The notes beneath the pieces are model-generated. The model did no database searches and was not told the DNA's origin. It saw only the letters and a list, made by a program, of their open reading frames with translations. DNA of 64,000 bases, taken from the NCBI RefSeq assembly GCF_932294415.1, contig NC_065536.1, positions 13,299,974 to 13,363,973 on the forward strand, written 5' to 3'. This document shows, in pieces, positions 49,501 to 60,065 of this stretch. The number at the start of each line of letters is the position of its first letter. Position 1 is the first letter of the stretch. Made by a program: the position numbers and the translations under genes. The stretch comes from Quercus robur. Its lineage: Eukaryota > Streptophyta > Magnoliopsida > Fagales > Fagaceae.

Positions 49501-49705
49501 CAAATCCAATCCAAAAAGATAATTACAAAGTATAGAAATCCTTTTTCCAAATTCCACACCACTAGAAACCCAATTCAAATCTAATCCAATTCTGAGCAAT
49601 TACTTGCAATTCACAGAGAGAGAGAGAACATACCTGGCATTGAAAATGATTGGGGGAAGCAAATAGAGGAAGAACAAGTCCTCACTAAACACTAGTATGC
49701 GTGAA
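43529..49705 (-). pseudogene. NHX-type vacuolar Na+(K+)/H+ exchanger, degraded copy 1
   Basis: Recognisable exons, 5' to 3': 49705-49634 (LVFSEDLFFLYLLPPIIFNA, amiloride-site region), 49142-49045, 48863-48804, 48712-48666 (ATDSVCTLQ), 48581-48387, about 48025-47984, 47245-47179, 46541-46441 (MSHYTWHNVTESSRVTTK), 45485-45384, 44834-44696, 44615-44553, 44452-44369 and 43858-43529 (tail FGGRGFVPFVPSS, stop). Most joins are in phase. Several faults indicate loss of function. The exon at 44615 has its acceptor AG changed to AA and a TGA replacing the second Trp of IIWWAGLMRG. The donor after 47984 is lost. The first exon, encoding the N-terminal membrane segments, was not found upstream. Intact NHX proteins exchange vacuolar Na+ or K+ for H+. 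Confidence 0.88.
46172..46188. repeat. Poly(G) run in an NHX intron
   Basis: A near-perfect G run in the intron between the 46541-46441 and 45485-45384 exons of the degraded NHX copy. Confidence 0.9.
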
Positions 49706-50118
49706 CGCCATTTCTGGGATTCTGTTGATGAATTTGGCATTCACATTATGGAGGTTTTGGAGAGTTGGATGCAACCTTGGACTAAAAATCAAGCTACTCT
49801 AAGGAAACACAGCTTGAATTAAGAAAAATTTCGAGCAACGGCTACAAATAAAATTACCAATAAGATTAAAACACGTGGATTCCCTTAGTAACGAACTTAA
49901 CAGACTGAAATTAGAGGCACGTGTTTCATTTTAAAAATGGAACTAGTCTACCACTTAAATAGAAATGTCATCGTTTCTTCACGAATCTGTGCTCTCTTTA
50001 TCAGCGTGTTTTATGTGTAACGACGTCGTCTCGTTTTAAGCTTAGATCCTTGCTATAAAAACGACATCACTTCATTGCTGGATTGACTCTCATTCTCCGC
50101 CTGAGTTTTAGCATCGGT

Positions 50119-50460
50119 ATAAAAGGATGACCATGAATGAGAAAGACCATTTATTGAACAAAATGACTCGACAATATTTATTAGTCAGCTAGGTAATCTT
50201 GACTATCCAGGCTTGTCACACCAATTCTTTTATAAGGCAAATAGGCACCAATGGTATAGTTAGACAACACAACACAACACAAATAATATGGTTAAAACTT
50301 TGTTTGGGTGAAATGTAAGATCCATAGGAATGAGTGAATTAGTTCTATTAGATAAGGTAATTATCAGTTTAATATTTTGAAAAATTACTAGTGTCAAGCT
50401 TGACAACAAGCAAAGAGTGGAAGGCCAAATGGTAATTACCATCGTTATAGTATTAATTTA
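50119..50460 (-). repeat. Partial duplication of an NHX exon and its introns
   Basis: This stretch matches 48735-49015, which contains the third recognisable NHX exon. The exon equivalent (about 50190-50245, minus) reads YKRIGVTSLDSQDYL, against FKRIGVTSLDIRDYL in the gene body. It lies upstream of the first visible exon, where it cannot contribute in order. It shows local rearrangement at the 5' side of the degraded gene. Confidence 0.75.
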
Positions 50461-50780
50461 ATCTCACAAATATGAAGATTGATAGGTGGCACTTTCTAAA
50501 GTAAGACACATGTCATTTAATCTTGTGATTCTCTCATGACTTTTTTAGTATACCTAATAGATCAATCTTTGTATTTTTTTTTCCAGTGTCTATGAGGAGA
50601 TGATTCTTAGTATTACAATCACTAATTCACTATAGTGCTAATAGTTGAGGATCATTATGAAATTTTGTAATCTATCATTTAAATTTGTCTTACAGTCACT
50701 ATAGCAAAAATAAGGCTTTGTGATTGAAGTGTGTGCATTGATTGAAATTGGGATCAATGCTATTTCTTTATTAATTTGAA
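50461..50780. other. Intergenic DNA, nothing recognised
   Basis: AT-rich, no gene or clear repeat seen. Confidence 0.5.
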
Positions 50781-51012
50781 CTAGTCGCAAACCCGTGCAT
50801 TATGCATGATATATATATATATATATATATTTTTTTTTTTTATGGTGATCTCATTATTTTTTTATTTTTTTTTATGGGGAACTCATTAATTATTTATTTA
50901 TTTTTTTTGGTTGCAATTTGGACTAATTTAATAAAGAGTAATGTATTTTATAATCATATTTTTCATTTATTATAGGAAAATAAAAAATGTAATATATATA
51001 TATATATATATA
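50781..51012 (-). mobile_element. 3' end of a Helitron, minus orientation, probably truncated
   Basis: The complement of the plus strand ends CACGGGTTTGCGACTAG before a T. A degenerate palindrome lies just inside (GCATAATGC), closely like the terminus of the Helitron at 15940-17170. AT microsatellites follow at 50809-50830 and 50995-51011. No matching 5' TC end was identified, so only a 3' fragment is claimed. Confidence 0.6.
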
Positions 51013-51037
51013 ATTTATGTTGTACCAAAATGAAAAC

Positions 51038-51859
51038 TGTAGGGTCCTTGGGCCCAAAAGTGCATTATTTATTCATATGTTGGGCCTATGGTCCAAGCCG
51101 AGGACAAAGATCCACCCGAGGATGAGATGTCTTCATCAAAGGAAATTACACTGATGAATAAATTGTGGGGTTTGGTCCTAAAGGCTCTGGAAAGTGAGCC
51201 GAGGACGAAAAATTCCTCGGCTGAGCTTGGCTGAGGTCCTGGGAAATGGATTGATAACAAAGATGGCAATCCCTGAAATTTGTTTGGGGTGGACAAGCAC
51301 TGCAGAGATATGAGATAAGGATGAACCCCATAATATTTGGGGAGAAAGCTGCTGCCTCCACATTAAATGCACTGCAGCTAATCCCCTGGCCGCATTAATG
51401 TAGAAGTGATGCCTGAACAGTATATTTTAGCCTTACAACTACTACTTGAAGACTTATGAGAAGGATTGATGAGACAAGTATCAACCCTAACCATCTGGCA
51501 TACAGGTGGACGGTTGAGGTGAAAGGAGAGAAGAGTATAAAAGAAGAGAGAAAAGAACAATAAAAGGGGGGAATTGGAAATTAGAGAGAAAAAAGACGGT
51601 AGCAATCCACAATCAAATCTGTAACACTTCCTTAGAACAATATATTAGAACTATTGTCCTCGGATTTCGCCGAGGACGTTCTTTCTTTATTTCATAATAG
51701 TCCATGTTTATCTTTTTGTCATCAAGCCTATCTATAACGCTATCTGATTAACTAAAACCCAGTGTTTTAACCCATTCCTCTACAAATTCATTGTTGTGGG
51801 CCTTTTGGGCCAAAGTCTGTCCACGTATTGGGCTAGGAACTCAAGTTCGGGTCCTTACA
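51038..51859. mobile_element. Solo LTR of an LTR retrotransposon (fossil)
   Basis: An 822-bp unit begins TGTAGGGTCC and ends GGGTCCTTACA, with the TG...CA termini of LTRs, and is flanked by a perfect 5-bp duplication AAAAC (51033-51037 and 51860-51864). It has an internal TATAAAAG promoter-like box at 51536. No internal coding region or second LTR is present, so it is the product of recombination between two LTRs. The intact target duplication suggests moderate to young age. Without internal domains the Copia/Gypsy assignment is open. Confidence 0.85.
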
Positions 51860-51902
51860 AAAACAATAGAAGTTTTTGTAGGAATTCAAAAGGCAAGTTA
51901 GT

Positions 51903-53850
51903 AAGAAGCGCCAAATTCCTACCCTTGGCTGCTTGAATGCTCAAACCCCCCTCACTTTTCGGCTTAGTGATTTTGTCCCAACCAACCTAATGCATTTTCT
52001 TCACCGAATTCGTAGAGACCCATAGGAAATTCCTATTGACTCGGTCAATGCCTTCAGTAATTTTATTAGGTAAGTGAGCACATTGCATCACATAGTTAGG
52101 AATGGTAGAGGAAACATGCTTCACAAATCACAAGGACAGCTTGACCTGCGACAAGAGATTTGCCTTCCAACCCGCCAACTTTTGCTTAACTCGATCAAGC
52201 ACAAAATTAAAATCTTGAGAGGAGGACCCAGTATGTTTGATGCGAATCCCAAGGTACTACCAAGATTAGGAGTGGAGTGAAATCCTAATATATCACACAA
52301 CTCATCCTTGCTATCCCGGTTTCATACAGAAGGGGAGTCTCTATGGACTAAAGTTCTTAAAGGAAAATATTGCAACCCTCGGAGATTGAGGTCTAGTAAT
52401 AGAGATAAGCTACCTTGCTCAAGGGTCTGGGTAGCAAAAAGGGGCTGATATCTTTCAAAAGGGAGTGAGGTGGACTTGTGGTCGAGATAGCGGTCTCAAC
52501 TTTTGGACTGACAATTGGTCTAATCTCGGAGCCTTAAGGCAAACCATATGCGGCCCTATGTCCAGGGATATTGCAACTTTGAGGGTAAAAGATGTGGTGT
52601 CCACTTCTGGGTGGAATTGGTCTTTAACTTCCTTTGAATTTCCTGACTCTGTCAATTAGGAGCTTTAAGCTATGCCTTTTGCTTTGGCATCCCGTGGAGA
52701 GGATAAACTAACCTGGAAGGTGTCCGATCATGGCCTATTTAACCTTGGATCTGCTTACAATCTAGCAACAAAGCAGTGTAATGAAGATTCATTCAAGGGT
52801 ACATGGATTTGGAAGGTTAGGATTTTGCCTAGAATTCAATCTTTTGTGTGGCTTTGCTGTCATGAGAGTATTGGGGTGAAGGAATGTCTCAATAGAAGGG
52901 TCATGTTGGCTGATACTCAATGCCCTCTTTGTCATGCTTCCAGTGAGTCCATTTTGCATGCTCACGATTGTGAAGTGGTTAAACAGGTGTGGTACCAGCT
53001 GGGTGAGAATTGGAGTAACAGCCCCTTCTTTAACAGCAATCTGCAGGATTGGCTAGAGCTGAATGGTACAAATCAGCGAAGGGTTGGTCGGCATGCTATG
53101 TCCTGGAGTGTGGTGTTTCTCTTTTCCATATGGCTCATTTGGAAGCAAAGGAATCATGCTGTTTTTAAGGAACAAAGGCCGAATCCTTACTTAGCCAAAG
53201 ACATTACTCGCAGAGCGTTAGAATTCCAATTCTACGCTAGTCCTTTGAAGGAAGCTGCCATAAGATTTTGCAAGCCTGTCCGTTGGTGTAAGCTTGCTAG
53301 TGGATGGGTTAAATTGAACACGGATGGTTCCTCCCTTGGTAACCCGGGTCTAGCAGGGGGAGGGGGCCTTATTCGAGATGAGAAGGGAATTGGATTGCCG
53401 GATTTGCTCTCAAGATTGGAAAAACTACCAGCTTCATTGCTGAACTTTGGGCCCTTCGTGATGGTCTTAATGTGTGTATTAGCCATAACTTTACTGCTGT
53501 GGAAGTGGAGTTAGACGCCAAAGCCATAGTTGATGCTATTACTAACCCGAATTACACCAATGTTTTTGTTTCTTCCCTAATGGATGACTGCAGAATGCTG
53601 GTGTCCCAGATTCCTCAGATTTGCATTAGACATTGTTATTGCGAAGCTAATAGATGCGCCGATGCCCTTGCTCGTATGGGAGGATCTCAAGCCTCAGAAT
53701 TTTTTTTTTCTGGCTGGTCCGCCTGTGGACTTAGTTCAGTTGTTAGATTTTGATTTTCATGGTCTGCACCTGAACAGGTTTTGTCCTGCTCCTCTGTTTT
53801 CCTCTTAGTCTTTTGAATGAATTCCTTTTCACCAAAAAAAAAAAAAAAAA
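51903..53850 (+). mobile_element. 5'-inverted L1-type LINE with target-site duplication
   Basis: A perfect 14-bp duplication AAAGGCAAGTTAGT (51889-51902 and 53851-53864) encloses the insertion, which ends in poly(A). From 52310 the plus strand encodes RFHTEGESLWTKVLKGKYC, then a zf-RVT region (WIWKVRILPRIQSFVWLCCH, then CPLCHASSESILHA) and an RNase H domain (LNTDGSSLGNPGLAGGGGLI, then VELDAKAIVDAI). RNase H is split by one frameshift near 53390. The first about 407 bp (51903-52309) are in the opposite orientation. Read on the minus strand they encode the immediately preceding protein region (LGFHSTPNLG, LDRVKQKLAGWKANLLSQ, then IQAAKGRNLALL). This is the twin-priming signature. Some stops make it non-functional. 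Confidence 0.93.
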
Positions 53851-53864
53851 AAAGGCAAGTTAGT

Positions 53865-55436
53865 GAAAATATTCATTTTAAATAAAATTTATTTCTTTCT
53901 CAAAAAAAAAAAAATCCATTTATAATTTTTTTTATATCATTAAAAAGTTCTATATAAAATTTGGAAATTATTCTTTTAGTTTTAAACAAACTTTCTCAAA
54001 CCCTATTTTTTCTACCCTTTAATCCAAAACACTAGAAAACATATTTAAAAAATTATTAAAACTTAACAATGATTAACTAGATCAATTAGGAAAAAATTGT
54101 TGTTGATAATCTATTGAGGTTATTATCTTTGCATAAATTACAAAATTCGTCCACCAACAAAGATTATCAAATAAACAATTATTAGCAAAATCTTAGAATT
54201 AAGTTTCTATATATGTATCGTTGCAAAGTAAACAAATGAGATAAAGAAAAAGAACTTTTGATCAAGAATTAGAATACCAAAATATACATAAAAGTCTATA
54301 CAAATTTATCAAAAAGAGAAACAAATGTCATGTGACAATTAAATCAACAATAACAAAAAGAACAATTAGCGGAAAAAATTAAGTGGTTGAAACAATAGAA
54401 AATCTACCGAAAGATAAACAAAATTGGAGAGAGAGAGAGAGAGTATTGACCTCTTTTGTTGTAGACAACTTGGAAGGAATAGAGGATTCTTTACATGCCT
54501 CAAAAAATAAAAATAGAAAGGCTACTTGTTATATTAGGAGTTGAAAAATGGGAACATATCTTTAAGAATATAATAGATCATAATTAATTTCACTCACCAA
54601 ATAGAAATATAACCAATTTTTCAACAAAGTAAATCTTAAAATACAAGAGAAAGTCAAGTATCTATCTTTGCAATAGTACCACTAAAACATCAACAAAAAA
54701 ACAAATACAAAATTATCTCTTCCACACGACAATATTTTTTATATTCATATTTATTATTCACACAACATGCTAATTAAGAAAAATGAAACAACAAACAAAA
54801 CAAATTAGAGACAAAATTACAATCTACAATAGCCAACTATATTGATAAAACTAAATTAAAATAATATATATCTAATTAGACATTTTTTCTACATTCCATT
54901 ATAAGCAATGAAAAATAGGAGAATAAATGGGTTAAAAAAAAGTAGAAGGAAGCAAAAGAGATACTATGGAAACTACCAAAAATAAAAATACACCATCGCC
55001 ACATTCACAATAATATGGAGGAAAAGAAAAAAAATTAATTTAAACCATGAAATTATATTTGATTAAACAAAAGATACCCATAACATGCATTGACATGCAT
55101 GAAGGTATGGTGGATAGTTCACCCTCAATAATGTGAAAATTTTGGTGGAATTTAGTTAAGAATAATTCAAAAGTATTGTAATTGATGGAATTTTACCTTA
55201 GAAAGATTGATATAGGTTTCTTTGTAAACAATGTCTTTTATCTAGCCTTGTTCTCTAGAAAAGCACATATACTTCATTTAGGGTGTCATACTTGTGTACT
55301 ATTATAATTCTTCAAAAATGGTTCATGCAGTTCTTGTAATCTATTTGCATATAAAAATGCTCTATTTGTATTAGGGAGTTGCTTTGGTTATATTGGCAAC
55401 TCATCAGTCATCATCATAAAAGCTAGAATTTAATAG
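53865..55436. other. AT-rich intergenic DNA, no gene supported
   Basis: Stops in all frames, a short GA tract at about 54428-54443, and no recognisable family. Confidence 0.5.
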
Positions 55437-55447
55437 TAATTTATCTT

Positions 55448-55619
55448 TTTTTTTTTTTTTTTTTTATATAAGATAGAATTTCTACTATAGCCTAATCTAA
55501 GTGTATATGTGTGTAAAGCTTCCTCTTAGAAACTTGAACCCCGGCCCTTACCCCCCACACGCCACAAGCATTTATACTTGTGGAGTGACCATCACACCAA
55601 AGGTATGCGGTGGTAATAA
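55448..55619 (-). mobile_element. Au-like tRNA-derived SINE
   Basis: An 11-bp duplication TAATTTATCTT flanks it (55437-55447 and 55620-55630). On the minus strand it begins near 55613 with a tRNA-like head: A-box-like TTTGGTGTGATGGTCACTCC and B-box-like GGGTTCAAGTTTC. It ends TTAGGCTATAGTAGAAATTC and then a poly(A) tail (T run on the plus strand). Head and tail resemble the widespread Au SINE family of flowering plants. That name is from memory and unchecked. Confidence 0.8.
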
Positions 55620-56136
55620 TAATTTATCTTTAGATATATGGATCATACATCATTGGGGTCCTTCTCATAAATGTTAAGATATAAACCTTTGTAATAGAAA
55701 AGATGGGTAAAGAGTATAATAATTAGGGCAATTTAAGGATTAGTTTGTGGCATAGTACCCGTTGAACGGAAAAAAGAAAAAGAAAAATAATGTTACTCTG
55801 GGAAGATAGATTCAACGTAGGAGATTTGAGGAGGCCATTTTGTATTTGATTATTAATGTAGTGGTTTATGTAATCTTACCAGCCCATCAACTTAATGATA
55901 ATGGAATATTAAACTTTTAAATTAAAGTAGATAATATGTAAAGACAAAGTTATATGTAAAGTTAAAATTACCTAAGATGAATGTGTAAAATCAATAATCT
56001 ATTTATATATATTTTGTAAAAGAAATTAGGAATAAAAAATAAATAAGAAAAATAAAGATTATGTGGTCAATGATGTGGCGAATGAGGTGGTGTAACAGGA
56101 GCGTAACAACAATAAGTGCTACGCTTCAACTATTAG

Positions 56137-56141
<5 letters not shown>

Positions 56142-56170
<29 letters not shown>
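56142..56170. repeat. (TA)n microsatellite
   Basis: About 14 TA units. Confidence 0.95.
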
Positions 56171-56173
<3 letters not shown>

Positions 56174-56443
56174 CTATATAAGTGACTATAAAGAGCCTAA
56201 TTACAATTTTTTTTTCTAGAAGCCCTAATCACAATTTGTGTAGTGATTTTGGGGTTATAAGCACAAATGTCAAGTGTAGCCAGCATTTCTCTTGATCGTG
56301 ACACCTTCCATATCTTAGTCTTTTTTTACAGAATTTCTTCTAATATGTTGTTTTGAAACTTCTCTTTTTATCTTTGAAACAAAGCAAGGATCTGGTGGGC
56401 TTCATATTTCCCCTTAAAAAAAAAAAAAAAAAGGAAAAAAAAA

Positions 56444-56662
56444 GTGATTGTTTCATCTGCTAGAATTTCGACTACCTAATGATGAAAGAAGCTGTTAAAG
56501 ATAACTTCACAATTGTGTCTAGGCCTACTGGCAAAAACTTCTTTTATCAAGTTTAAGAATTATGATTCAAACACTTTGTAGCTTTAATTGTTGATAATCT
56601 TTTTCCCTGCTCAATTGCCTTTTAAGGTTTGTTGTGAGTGATAAGATTAAATATTTTCACAA
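56444..56662 (+). repeat. Direct repeat, first copy
   Basis: About 215 bp sharing long identical blocks such as CTAGAATTTCGACTACCTAA with 59411-59628, in the same orientation about 3 kb apart. The two copies bracket the DC1 remnant. Non-coding; origin unknown. Confidence 0.8.
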
Positions 56663-57389
56663 TTAATCTTAAATGGTAATTTGTTACTAATTTTTATTTG
56701 GACTCATAATTAATATCAATTTTTTACCTATTATTAATAATTTACTATCTAATTTTTTTTTAAAAAAATACTGTGAATATAGTATTTCCCAAATTTCAAT
56801 GGTAAAATAAATTTATTTGTATCCCAAGCTTTTTTTTTTTTTTTTTTTTTTACAATTATCTTAAGGTGCACTTCCTTTGAGACCACATTGACAGTTTGAG
56901 CCCGCCTATTTTTAAGGCCATCCTTCTCCCAAAAGATGGAAAATATGCCAGAGACAGTTTTGTATTGGGCTAGTCCATCAAGGATCAAAGATTCAAAGTT
57001 TACTGGAGACCAAAAGGTACAAAACTGCCCACTATTCCAAAAAAAAAAAAAAAAAAAAAATCTTTTCTTTTCTTTTTAAAGTTATGTATTTTTTAGATTT
57101 TACAGAATTTATTTTAATTATTTAATTATTCTCTTCATAGTTCTACGACAAGTGTAAGACCCAGATAACACCTTCATAGAACTATGAGCGAGAGACGCCT
57201 ATGGCTTACCTGGTAAAGCTGATTTCCGTTAGCCTTGGCTGCTTGTTTTTCTATTTTCTTAACTAAAAAATTATGTATTAAGTTGTGATGTTGGAAATGC
57301 TATATTGTCTGTCATTTTGTATATGGGGGATTGGATTGGGTCTTGCTCAATTGGTGTTTGATGAGAAATTGCTCTTTCTGGTTGCACTT

Positions 57390-57650
57390 AATAACGAAAA
57401 TTGTGACCCGTGCTTTCGACAATTGTGTGAAGTGTAGCTTATTTCTTGATGAATCTTGCGTTGAATTACCCAATAAAAGTTGACACCCACTTCAACATTA
57501 TAGGGATAAGTTGTTTTGGTGTCATTCATGCTGCCAGTTTTGCAATGTCTACAATTGTTAGACATGAAACTTTTATCTCAGAGGTTCAATGTAGTTTGAT
57601 CTCATATATCTTTATAGACGATGATCTTTTACTCTCCGGCAGAATCAAGC
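57390..57650 (+). pseudogene. DC1-domain gene remnant
   Basis: Across frames the plus strand reads CVKCSLFLDESCVELP, then HPL, then FWCHSCCQFCNVYNC and VQCSLIS. This follows the order of residues about 345-400 of the DC1 gene at 34028 (FCAKLPKIKQHPL, WYFWCSACDQRCNGLYYNC, VQCSLIS). Nucleotide blocks such as GTTCAATGTAGTTTGATCTC are identical in both. Stops and frameshifts are present, and the rest of the gene is gone. Its place before the second NPH3-like/NHX copy suggests it belongs to the duplicated unit. Confidence 0.75.
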
Positions 57651-59410
57651 CTTGGTTCTTCCTTGTTGATGTGCTCGCCAATCAGTGTATTTTTGGGATT
57701 TTTTTTTTTTCCTTTTGAGACGAAGCTTGTTGTAACTGTTGTTCCGTAGCTCCCAAAACAATTTAGATGTTGTCACCTTTATTAAACTTGGATTTCAGGG
57801 CTACAAGCAGCTTAAACAATTTACGTGTTGAACAAAAAAAAGGTTTTGAAATGATAATTTATTCAAAAAGAAATTATTCAAGTTATTACCCCAAAAGTGG
57901 AACATGTTCTCTTTGTTTGTATTTATCATCAAAGTCAAATGCTTATCAAAGGAATTATATGAAAGTCATTCATCTTTTGGAAAAACATATATAAGAACCC
58001 CTGATTTTGTTTAACTACCAGGAACTATATGGAAGTCATTCATCTTTGGAGAGAATACGTTTTACTTGCTTGTAGAACTCCTAACAAGTCATTTCAAAGC
58101 TTCACTTGTTTGGGACAAGGAATCCTCTTGGCAATCCACCAGGTTTGTGCATTTGTAGGAGTACTAATGCTTGTATTAAATTACAGAACTAGATGGTCAA
58201 AATGCTTATCAAAGGACCGATATCAAGGCTAAAAAATATATAAACTTTCAGTGAAGATACTAGTGAAAAAAAGGAAGTGGTTATTACACCCCAAAAGGTC
58301 AACAATAATAATAGGAAAATGGTGATTATTGATATTTTCCAAACTTTAAGACATCGAACAAATCAAAAACATAAAGCTATGTTCTGAATATGGTTACTGA
58401 TATATTCTGTTAATATTTTAACAAGAATAATTCAACGAAATTACAAAATTAATTATGATATAATTATGAGCTAACAGCTCCATATATATTAGAAAGTAGA
58501 ACTTAAACTCTGCTAGACTGAGATTCCAACTCTATTATGCTGCTTCTCACTTAATAAGCTGGATTCATATTTTCATGAATCTTAGTACCATTTAAAAGAG
58601 CACATAGAGGTTTGCTTGAATAAAAAAATCAATCCCACAACCATAGTTCTCAATTGTTCGGATAGCACATACTGAACATGATTTGAGCACAAAAGGGAAT
58701 GTGGAAAGGTCTGAGGAATAACACCATTCCTCATCTGGATTGGTGTTGTCAGCGTAACTTTTAAGTTTTAATCATACAGTTCCAAATTTACTCACTAGGC
58801 ACTTCAATTTGGTGGTTGTTACTACCTTTAATCATACAATTTCAAATGCACACACTAGGAAATTCAATGTGATTGAAAATTACCTGTGTACATGATGTCT
58901 CCAGGCTTAAATTTTGCACAAAAATCAATAGGCCTACTAAGGGGATTACGTTCTCAATAACTAATGTCATGATCATTAGCCAATGTAATTGTTTCAACTC
59001 AGCATTGTTTGCATTTTTCTAACAAAAAGAGCAAGCAATTGTAGTGTTTATTCATGGAATTCAATGTCAAGCAAAGAGATATCATAGTATAAAAGATTAG
59101 TATGATGGAAGTGTTTGTGTTGGTAAACTTTTTCCAAATTTTTACTTGAATTAGGTGGGATCATATGGATGTTACTTTTCTGTTAAATATTAAATAGAAG
59201 ATGGTGCATGCTAATCTGTTTTGAGGTTGACACTGGGAGACATTTACCTGTCCTTAGCTATAGTAGCTGAGATATATGATAATTGATTAACTATGAGCAC
59301 GTGAGAGATGATTTTTGGGTTCTCTGAAGTTGGGACATACATTGAAAGGTGGTCTCAAAAAGTTATTGAGCATTTCATGATGGATTGTGGAATTTTTCAA
59401 TGTTACATAG
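57651..59410. other. Intergenic DNA, no gene supported
   Basis: A short direct repeat (GTCATTCATCTTT context at about 57960-57985 and 58030-58055) is present. Small open frames here have no family resemblance. Confidence 0.45.
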
Positions 59411-59628
59411 TGGTTGTTTCATATGCTAGAATTTCGACTACCTAATGATGACAGAAGCTGTTAATGATAACTTCACATTTGTGTCTAGGTGTAGTGACAA
59501 AAACTTCATTTATCATGTTTAGGAATTACTGATACAAATTCTTTGTGGCTTAATTTTTGATAATCTTTTACCTGGTCAATTATCTTTAAGGTTTGCTATG
59601 AGTGAAAAGATTAAACATTTTCACAAAT
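59411..59628 (+). repeat. Direct repeat, second copy
   Basis: Partner of 56444-56662, with the same orientation and several small differences. Confidence 0.8.
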
Positions 59629-59719
59629 TCCATTTCTGGGATGTGTCATTTTTCCAGCAAATGTTAGTTTGGCTGCCCAAGTTCTAGAAAAAAGAAACCA
59701 CGACTGGTAAACAGGCCCC

Positions 59720-60065
59720 CCAAAACCCACCTCTCTTTGAAGACATTTTCCTCCCTATGCATATATTTATTTGGGATGTTGATGATGTACTTGTAGTGAT
59801 AGTTACATACACAAGTTTTTTTATTTTTTATTTTTTTATTTTTTTATTTTTTATGGCAATGAATCCCATCTATTCCGGGCAGGATTGTCCAGAGAAAAGT
59901 TGCAAATGATCTTCTCATCCAAGTTGGAGATTCAAGGTTTTATCTGCACAAGGTGCACACAATTCCTCTGTTCTCTATTAAGGTTGAAGAATCAATCTCT
60001 CTCTTTGTGACAAATGTAAATCTGACATCAAGCCCATGGAATATCTGTTAGAAATATTGACTCAT
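59720..60065 (+). pseudogene. NPH3-like BTB-exon remnant, copy 2
   Basis: After an acceptor-like TTCCGGGCAG (about 59883) the frame reads VANDLLIQVGDSRFYLHKVH and TIPLFS, the conserved start of the BTB domain in NPH3 proteins. It is better preserved than the same section of copy 1 (about 39745-39850). Stops follow after about 55 codons, and no NPH3 domain comes after it, so this is a fragment. Confidence 0.8.

Larger units (their letters stand above)
55632..57389. other. Intergenic DNA with simple repeats, no gene supported
   Basis: It carries a (TA)n tract at 56142-56170, long A and T runs, and one member of a direct repeat (56444-56662). No gene is seen. Confidence 0.45.

Noticed and set aside
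43529-49705. Treating NHX copy 1 as a working gene
   Set aside because: In-frame TGA at a conserved Trp, lost acceptor and donor sites, and no N-terminal exon found. The sister copy has the intact forms.
52672-53514. 280-codon frame as a host ribonuclease H gene
   Set aside because: zf-RVT followed by RNase H inside poly(A)-tailed, target-duplicated DNA is the 3' part of a LINE.
55448-55619. tRNA gene on the minus strand
   Set aside because: A- and B-box-like motifs are present, but a poly(A) tail, a non-tRNA body and flanking target duplications show a SINE.
57446-57718. 90-codon plus-strand frame as a new small protein
   Set aside because: It is a shifted-frame reading of a degenerate DC1-domain segment.
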